Both the position numbers and the translations under genes were made by a program. A stretch of DNA of 64,000 bases from Cheilinus undulatus (lineage: Eukaryota; Chordata; Actinopteri; Labriformes; Labridae): NCBI RefSeq assembly GCF_018320785.1, contig NC_054869.1:13774698-13838697 (forward strand), in the 5' to 3' direction. Positions 57,827 through 64,000 of the stretch are shown piece by piece. A model generated the notes under the pieces. The model saw nothing but the letters and a program-made list of their open reading frames with translations, was not told where the DNA came from and did not search any database. The first letter of the stretch is position 1. Each line of letters opens with the position of its first letter.

Positions 57827-57924
57827 CCATACAGAGGTGCACTATGGGCAGGGTTTACTTGTGCTGAAAGCCCTCTAATGGCTGCCTCCACTTTTCTAAA
57901 TATCTCAGATATAGCTTGTGCCTC

Positions 57925-58470
57925 TGTTTCACCAAAACTGGGCCACATTTCTATATGACAAAGAATAAAACAAACCATATAAGCTTTTCATGTTAGGAAA
58001 GATGTTTTCACTCCTCTTTTAACCTGCTTTGGCAGGATTATGATAGCTGAGGAGGTAACTTCTTTTGTCAATGCTTGTGGACACCAGCTGCTTGTGGAGC
58101 GATGAGTCCTGAATTAACCACAGCAGCACTTTGTCAAAACTGGACATTTCTTTATTAAAATCAGAGAAGACAGCAACACTAAAAGTCTTCTGTAGTAGAA
58201 AGGATGTTTTTGCTCATCTGCCAACCCACTTCAGCGTGTGTGATAGTTAAGAGGGAAAGGGTTGCTTGTTGTGCTTTTATTTACGGCTGCTAACCGAACA
58301 TTAGCTCTGCTTTAGCCAGACCAACACATTTCTTCATCATAGCTAGCACTGAGAGCAACGCGGAAAGCTTTCTGTGATAGAAAAAAAATGTTCTCATTCT
58401 TCTCCCGGTCTGTTACGGCATGGCTTTCCGATCATGGCGGTGGGCTTGTACATATTGTCCGGTGTTAGCT
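57925..58470. repeat. About three diverged tandem copies of a 180-200-bp unit
   Basis: A shared block starts near 57998 (AAAGATGTTTTCACTCCTCT), 58199 (AAAGGATGTTTTTGCTCATC) and 58382 (AAAAAAATGTTCTCATTCTT). A preceding CACATTTCT-like block is shared too. Similarity is modest. Confidence 0.55.
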
Positions 58471-59940
58471 GCTAGTTTGGATGTCGCTGTAAGACCGCTG
58501 CTGTTTACTCCAAACCGGACTGCTGTTCTTGTACTTGATTCCGTCCTCGGACTCGTGAGTTGAGACTTGTCCACAATCTTCGGTTTTTAAATTTTTCCAT
58601 CATGATCTCCTGTCCCCCTGTCACTCTTTCTCCTATTATCCCTTTCTCTTTGACCGTTCGTGCGTCTTTTACGCAGCAGTGTCTGCTCCTCTCCTCTCCT
58701 CGTCTGCTTTCATGCTGCATAAGAGTGACACACAAACACGACGCTCACGCACACACCTACACTGAAAGGTACACTAACATGTTGGTAGTGTAGACTCAAG
58801 GCTTCTATCTGTTGAGGGCAAAAGTTTCAGAATGCTGGAGGACAAACACCTGAACTTCCTCCTCTTAAAGCTCCTCTCTGACCACAGAGGACCAGCGCAT
58901 CAGCACTGTGTGTGTGTACTCCAGCTGTGTGTCTCTTTGTTGCCCGCGTAAGCCAGGGGTGTGGGCTATGTTAAAAAAAATTGGTATATATTCCATTAAT
59001 ACTATGAGTATGGGGAATAAATAAATGTTCAAATCCCCGCATTTGTGTTGTTAAGAGAACAATACTTAAATGTTTGGCATGTCTTTATTTGCAGGGAACA
59101 TGATAAATGTGGTGTTTATAGATAATTAACGGATATAAAACATAATAGGAACACTAAAGTAGAAATTCAGCTTAGTTTTACGCATATAAAGACCCTTACA
59201 AACCTGTCTGAGGAGAATTACAAACGTTCATGAAACTTACTACCATTAAATACATAAATCTGAAGAAAAAGAAAACAATTAATCTTCAGTGACCCTGCCT
59301 ATCAGTGAAGTCTGACACATGTCTGTAGAGTTTCATATGTACACAGAGAAGAGCTTTATTAAGAGGAGAGACAGAGAAAGAGAGGACAGCATGTAGCTAT
59401 GTTCCTGTCAGTATAACAGTCTCTTTGTTTTAGAAACAAATATAAAACAGGGCAATTATTTCTACCAACAACGATAGATTTATCTTGTGTCAAACATAGA
59501 CAGTAATACATGACTGAAAGTAATATTTTTGATGAGATATAGATTATTTGCAAAACATAACTGTATCAGTAATTGTAAAAGAAATATGCCTTTTAAAGAG
59601 CAACAAACAGCACTGCAACAAGTTCTGTGGAGCAGAATTAAAACATGCACCATTTAAGGAGCCTATTTCATATTAAAATTAATTCTCCTGTTCAAAAACA
59701 GGTATGCAGGTTGAGACAATCCCTACAGTGTGCTAAAATAACACAATAACACTTTGTTTTCAAGTATAAGAAATTGATTACTTCACCTTATCAAAGCATG
59801 TATTCCTAATTTCTGCTGATATTTACAGATAATCTATTTGCTTCAAAGTTCAGCTGAAATGTTCATAATTGCCGATGTCAATAATTAAATCTTAAGCCCA
59901 CATCTGCCCATACCATGCTGATAATAACGTGCATCCCTGA
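58471..59940. other. Intergenic DNA, nothing recognised
   Basis: Pyrimidine-rich near 58600-58720 and AT-rich after 58960. No gene was supported. Confidence 0.4.
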
Positions 59941-59989
59941 CTATTTATTTAATTGTTGCTAATTGTTGGAATATTTTATGGTCAGGCAT

Positions 59990-61020
59990 AATGTTCCTAA
60001 TGCAAATTTTCATTTATATGCAGATGACACTGTCGTTTATTGCTCTGCTCCTTACACAGCATCTGGCTCTCTGTTGTTTACAAGAGGCTTTTGATGTTGT
60101 ACAGAAAACTCTGAGTTAAAACAGGTTCTAAATCCTGCCAAAACCAAACTCATGATGTGTTCAAACTCAAAGAAAAAGGAGGTAGTTGAATCTGAATCTG
60201 TATCTTATAAATATCTTGCATTCTTCAGTAATGAGTCACTGTCTTTTAAGCTTCATATTGAACAACTTGTAAAGAAGTTAAAGCTGTGACTGGGTTTTTA
60301 TTTCAGAAATAACTCTTGTTTTTCTTTTGCTGCAAAGAAAAGGCTTCTTGCAGCCACTTTTAAGCCTTTGATTGGTTACGGTGATGTTCTGTACATGCAT
60401 GCATCTTCTCAATGCCTTGAATTCAGATACTATGTACCATGGGGCTCTGAGGTTTGTAACTTGCCTTAAGTCCTTGACTCATCATTGTACTCTGTATGAT
60501 CGAGTTGGTTGGCCTTCTTTGACCACATGTCAGCTAAATCACTGGCATGTCTTTATTTATAAGGCTTTTCTAAATCTGCTTCCATCATTCTTGTGTGATT
60601 TTTATGTGAAAAGTTCTGGAAGCTACAGTCTTTGCTCTGTGACTCAGTCACAAAATTTACGTTTGCTCTGTTCCCAAAGTCCGTCTTGAAATGGGTTAAG
60701 AGTTTCAGGTATGCTGCTCCTGCAGCCTGGAATCTGTTAAAGGAGACCTTATTTCTGGATGAGCTGGTCTCTTTAAATCTTTTTAAAGGTAGATTGAAGG
60801 CATTGGAGGATGATGTGTCAGGTTGTAGATGTTTTAAGTGATGACTTTCTGCTCTGTGACTCTGGATTTGGTGTTTCTGTGATTGTAATTACTTTGTTTT
60901 TTTAATGTCTATGCCTTTGTCAACTATGCTGCTGCCTGTCTTGGCCAGGACACTTGTGAATGAGATTCTTAATCTCAGTGAGGTTTTGCTGGTTAAATAC
61001 ATTTGAATAAATCTTTGTTT
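59990..61020 (+). pseudogene. LINE reverse-transcriptase fragment with 3' end
   Basis: Begins in the RT palm at HLYADDTVVYCSAP (the catalytic YADD box is visible) and runs through NPAKTKLMMCSNSK, LVKKLKL, FYFRNNSCFSFAAKKRLLAA, ALRFVTCLKSLTHHCTLYDR and VGWPSL in broken frames. It ends with a tail containing CTTGGCCAGGACACTTGTGA and GGTTAAATACATTTGAATAA. It is a 5'-truncated non-LTR retrotransposon, as is usual for such insertions. Confidence 0.88.
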
Positions 61021-61027
61021 TAATAAT

Positions 61028-61110
61028 ACAGTGCATTCAGAGAGTATTTAGACCCCCTTCACTTTTTCCTACTTTGTTATGTTGCAGCCTTTTTACTTAG
61101 TTTTCTGCTA
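61028..61110 (+). mobile_element. Tc1-like terminal fragment
   Basis: Starts CAGTGCATTCAGAGAGTATT and continues with CACTTTTTCCTACTTTGTTA and TGTTGCAGCCTT, the usual fish Tc1 terminal sequence. It sits directly after the LINE tail. Confidence 0.75.
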
Positions 61111-61129
61111 AATGCTGCTAAATATTACA

Positions 61130-61440
61130 CACTGTACCCAGAGGTTGAAAAAGTACAACGCTATTGTACTCAAGAAAAGGTAGGGACTACTTTTACTTTA
61201 GATTTTACTTTGATTAAAATCTGAAGTAAAAGTGCTGGTCCATAAATCTACTCAAAAAGTAAGAAGTTTAAAGTTTACTCACAGTACTGAGTAATGAATA
61301 GCAATTTTGATAAATAAGGGACTTTTACAGTGAACTATGATCTCTCCTCAATCACTACAAGAGAATATGGATCTCTTGTTTTATCATAAGCTAATTACTA
61401 CAATTTTTTCCAGCCCTAGCTGTACCTTTTTAAAAAGTAG
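61130..61440. repeat. Common fish repeat rich in AAGTAAAAGT words
   Basis: Contains ATTGTACTCAAGAAAAGGTA, TGAAGTAAAAGTGCTGGTCC and CATAAATCTACTCAAAAAGT, related to the repeat at 51409-52905. Confidence 0.5.
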
Positions 61441-62993
61441 TAACAGATTAAAGAGAAACTAAAAAAATTAAAAGGCCAATCTTGATAGACAGTCAAAAGT
61501 GGTCAGCTATTTGACCAATATAAAGGCTTGTAAGATTTTATTTCTGAGCACCCTTCTGGGATCATAATAATCCATTTATTGTGATCCCAGTCATTACTTT
61601 TGACCAACGCATACATTAATCCGAATCATATGCAAAGACAAATAACATGATCTACATTCATGACATTTGGACATTTTTCCCCCCTTTTTTAACGGCTTAT
61701 TTTAAAGGTTTGATCCATTGTGAAATCGGATCTGTTTGTCCTGAACAAATAGGGCCTGTTCTGCTGTATGATGGGTGGGGTGCAGCGGGAAAGCCCTTTG
61801 ATCAGGGCTGTAGAGGTGACTGTCCCTTTAAGAAACAGTCCAGGCTGGAGCTACATGTTTTATTCCTCGGCGCACCTTCTGCTCCATCATCATCAGACGA
61901 TTCATCCTGGCAACTTCTAACCGCTCCGAACCTGCAGCACAGATGATACAGCCTGAAAAACAACGGTAAATCTATAAGTCATTTACTGATGCTTCTTTCT
62001 TCTGATCACGGGGGAAACCCACTGAGCACACCTTCCTTCAAATTAAGAGTGCGATATCGCTCTGCATATCTAGCATATCCACTAAGGAGAAGTATAACAG
62101 CCCACCAACGAGCTCTTTTTGCCTCCGTTTCCATTTTGTTTTAAATAATTAATTTGGTATTCAAGAGACGATTAGGCTCCTTGCACGTTTCCTCCACGGT
62201 CTCGTTTTTGGCCATGTAACTGTGGTTAAATGTCGTGTAAATGAGTCGTGCATTACGGCAGTGGTTTTATTATTTCTAGGGGGATAAAGCGTTACGTAAT
62301 TATAACGGAGGCATCCTGTTGTCGCCATTCATCGAGGGCAGGAATCGGGATGTTGTAGCGCCCGGAGCAGGAAACACCAGCGATGATAGCTTGAATGTAC
62401 TTCTGGCAGTACAAAATATATTATTACAAAGGCTTTTACCATCCATGTTTTGTACAGTTTCCGCTCTGAAAGCTTTATTTTTACACACAAGCACGCCGGA
62501 GACTTAAAAGATGACGTGGTCAGAGCTGTAGTGAGAGATGAGTTTTCAGTTCCGCACATGAGGCCTCAAGATGATTTAAAGACAATTAAAAAGCCTTATG
62601 ATTGTTTTCTCTGAATAGCTATCAAAATTATGGCATTCATTTTGTGTTATTCTATTTTTATGCAAGTTTCTGCGTAAAGAGTTGTTGTTTTAACTAAAAA
62701 AGCCATTTGATTTTGCACCCATAGCTCAAAAAATGGGTCCACAATATGCATAACTATAAATAATACAGGATATATTGCTAATATAAGTAATGATTTGCAC
62801 TAAAATGACCATGACAAATTATACACTGTGCTTTATTAGTTTTCCATGCTACTTCTTTATGCTTTGTGCTACTGTTACTTTTACTGTTAAGATGATGACC
62901 AATATTGGAAAACCATTCTGTGTTTAGACTTATTTAGTATAGATTGGAACAGATGGTCCCAAACACTGATGTAGGTCCACCTTTGTCTTGCAG
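61441..62993. other. Upstream region of slc7a4
   Basis: Sequence around 61730-61965 is less AT-rich and could hold the promoter and a non-coding first exon; this is inference. No other gene was recognised. Confidence 0.3.
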
Positions 62994-63075
62994 GTCAGCG
63001 TCATAGACAGCTGATGGATCCAGAGTGACCATTAAATCACCATTCTGCACAGCTGGCCTGTCATCCTCCGTCACT
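62994..63075 (+). promoter_or_regulatory. slc7a4: slc7a4 5' leader segment with a short upstream ORF
   Basis: A polypyrimidine tract and CAG end at 62993, so a leader exon probably starts at 62994. Before the main ATG lies a four-codon upstream ORF (MDPE then stop) at 63014-63028. An earlier non-coding exon may end at the possible donor near 61965 (ACGGTAAAT), but that is speculative. Confidence 0.5.
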
Positions 63076-64000
63076 ATGGCAACCTGTCCCAGAGGCTGCA
63101 CCCCAGCGGTGCGTCTTTGTCAGAAACTGAACCGGCTGAAGACACTGGAGGACGACATGATGGCCACATCATTGAAACGCTGCCTCTCCACCTTGGACTT
63201 GACTCTGATGGGGGTCGGAGGCATGGTGGGCTCTGGGCTCTACGTCCTAACTGGAACGGTGGCTAAAGACATGGTCGGGCCTGCCGTCATCATATCATTC
63301 CTTTTCGCCGGGATCGCCTCTCTTCTGGCTGCCTTTTGTTATGCAGAGTTTGGAGCACGCATCCCCAAAACAGGATCTGCCTACATGTTTACCTACGTCT
63401 CAGTGGGGGAGATTTGGGCCTTCCTCATTGGCTGGAATGTGATTCTGGAGAATATGATTGGTGGTGCTGCAGTGGCACGTGCCTGGAGCGGTTACTTGGA
63501 CTCCATTTTTAACCACGCCATCCAGAACTTCACCCAGACGCACATAATGCAGTGGAACGTGCCCTTCCTTGCACATTACCCAGATGTCCTTGCAGCAGGG
63601 ATCCTAATAATTGCCTCATTCTTCATTTCCTTTGGAGTTCAAGTGTCCTCTTACCTCAACCACATCTTCTCCACCATCAGCATGGGTGTCATCATCTTCA
63701 TCCTCGTTTTTGGCTTTATGCTGGCCGAACCAGCCAACTGGAGCCAAAAAGAAGGGGGTTTTGCTCCCTTTGGTTTATCTGGAATACTTGCAGGCTCGGC
63801 TACATGCTTCTACGCATTTGTGGGCTTTGACGTGATAGCATCCTCAAGCGAGGAGGCAAAGAACCCACAGAAAGCTGTTCCCATTGCAACGGCGATCTCA
63901 CTTGGATTGGCAGCAACAGCTTACATCCTGGTGTCCACCGTGCTCACACTGATGGTACCCTGGCATACACTGGACCCAAACTCGGCGTTAGCAGATGCTT
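63076..64000 (+). CDS. slc7a4: SLC7A4, cationic-amino-acid-transporter-like protein, N-terminal part
   Basis: An open frame runs from ATG 63076 to the window edge: 308 codons plus one base, with no intron. The protein is an APC-superfamily carrier of the CAT type. Landmarks are RLKTLEDD near the start, the first-helix glycine motif GVGGMVGSGLYVLTG (residues 46-60), YAEFGARIPKTGSAY, GWNVILENMIGGAAVARAW, NWSQKEGGFAPFG, FYAFVGFDVIASSSEEAKNP and TLMVPWHTLDPNSALADA. These fit SLC7A4 better than SLC7A1-3. The family spans the membrane about 14 times; the segment here covers roughly the first half. Human SLC7A4 has little demonstrated cationic amino acid transport alone, so the substrate is uncertain. 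An earlier ATG only opens the short upstream ORF. The start has A at -3. Confidence 0.93.
   Translation, partial: MATCPRGCTPAVRLCQKLNRLKTLEDDMMATSLKRCLSTLDLTLMGVGGMVGSGLYVLTGTVAKDMVGPAVIISFLFAGIASLLAAFCYAEFGARIPKTGSAYMFTYVSVGEIWAFLIGWNVILENMIGGAAVARAWSGYLDSIFNHAIQNFTQTHIMQWNVPFLAHYPDVLAAGILIIASFFISFGVQVSSYLNHIFSTISMGVIIFILVFGFMLAEPANWSQKEGGFAPFGLSGILAGSATCFYAFVGFDVIASSSEEAKNPQKAVPIATAISLGLAATAYILVSTVLTLMVPWHTLDPNSALADA

Noticed and set aside
59026-59046. tRNA-like TTCAAATCC box
   Set aside because: No cloverleaf partner sequences were found around it.

Overview
The window is nuclear DNA of a vertebrate, almost certainly a teleost fish. The genes have introns with GT/AG boundaries, the proteins are vertebrate-specific, and the introns are crowded with fish-type Tc1/mariner, hAT and LINE copies. 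The species cannot be told; a percomorph is a guess. Nothing bacterial, viral or organellar was seen.

Four protein-coding genes can be assembled exon by exon. (1) The last two coding exons of a Deltex E3 ubiquitin ligase (dtx1 by context), + strand, 2018-3360. (2) A complete rasal1-type Ras GTPase-activating protein, - strand, 50157 down to 12082, 21 coding exons, about 820 residues, ordered C2-C2-RasGAP-PH-Btk. (3) A complete dgcr6, + strand, 50996-55016, five coding exons, 194 residues. (4) The first 308 codons of slc7a4, a cationic-amino-acid-transporter-like membrane protein, + strand, from 63076 to the window edge. Dtx1 and rasal1 converge tail to tail. Rasal1 and dgcr6 diverge head to head across about 840 bases that are CpG-rich on the rasal1 side.

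The gene order joins two human neighbourhoods: DTX1-RASAL1 (12q24) and DGCR6/SLC7A4 (22q11). This fits the known ancestral 12/22 linkage. The genes are not a pathway: Deltex acts in Notch signalling and ubiquitination, RASAL1 turns off Ras/Rap at membranes in response to calcium, DGCR6 is a small coiled-coil protein, and SLC7A4 is a 14-helix transporter relative.

The rest is intron and intergenic DNA shaped by mobile elements. Recognisable copies include several broken Tc1-like transposons, a Tc3-like transposase pseudogene, hAT-like short elements (some with exact or near-exact 8-bp target duplications), two LINE reverse-transcriptase fragments and a long-TIR element of about 2 kb. The most unusual items are a foldback element made of tandem repeats (24197-25113) with a sister 60-bp tandem array (20078-20367), a head-to-head chimera of two Tc1 families, nested insertions, and several short perfect hairpins with tiny loops. 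I found no convincing new biochemical system, RNA gene or CRISPR array.
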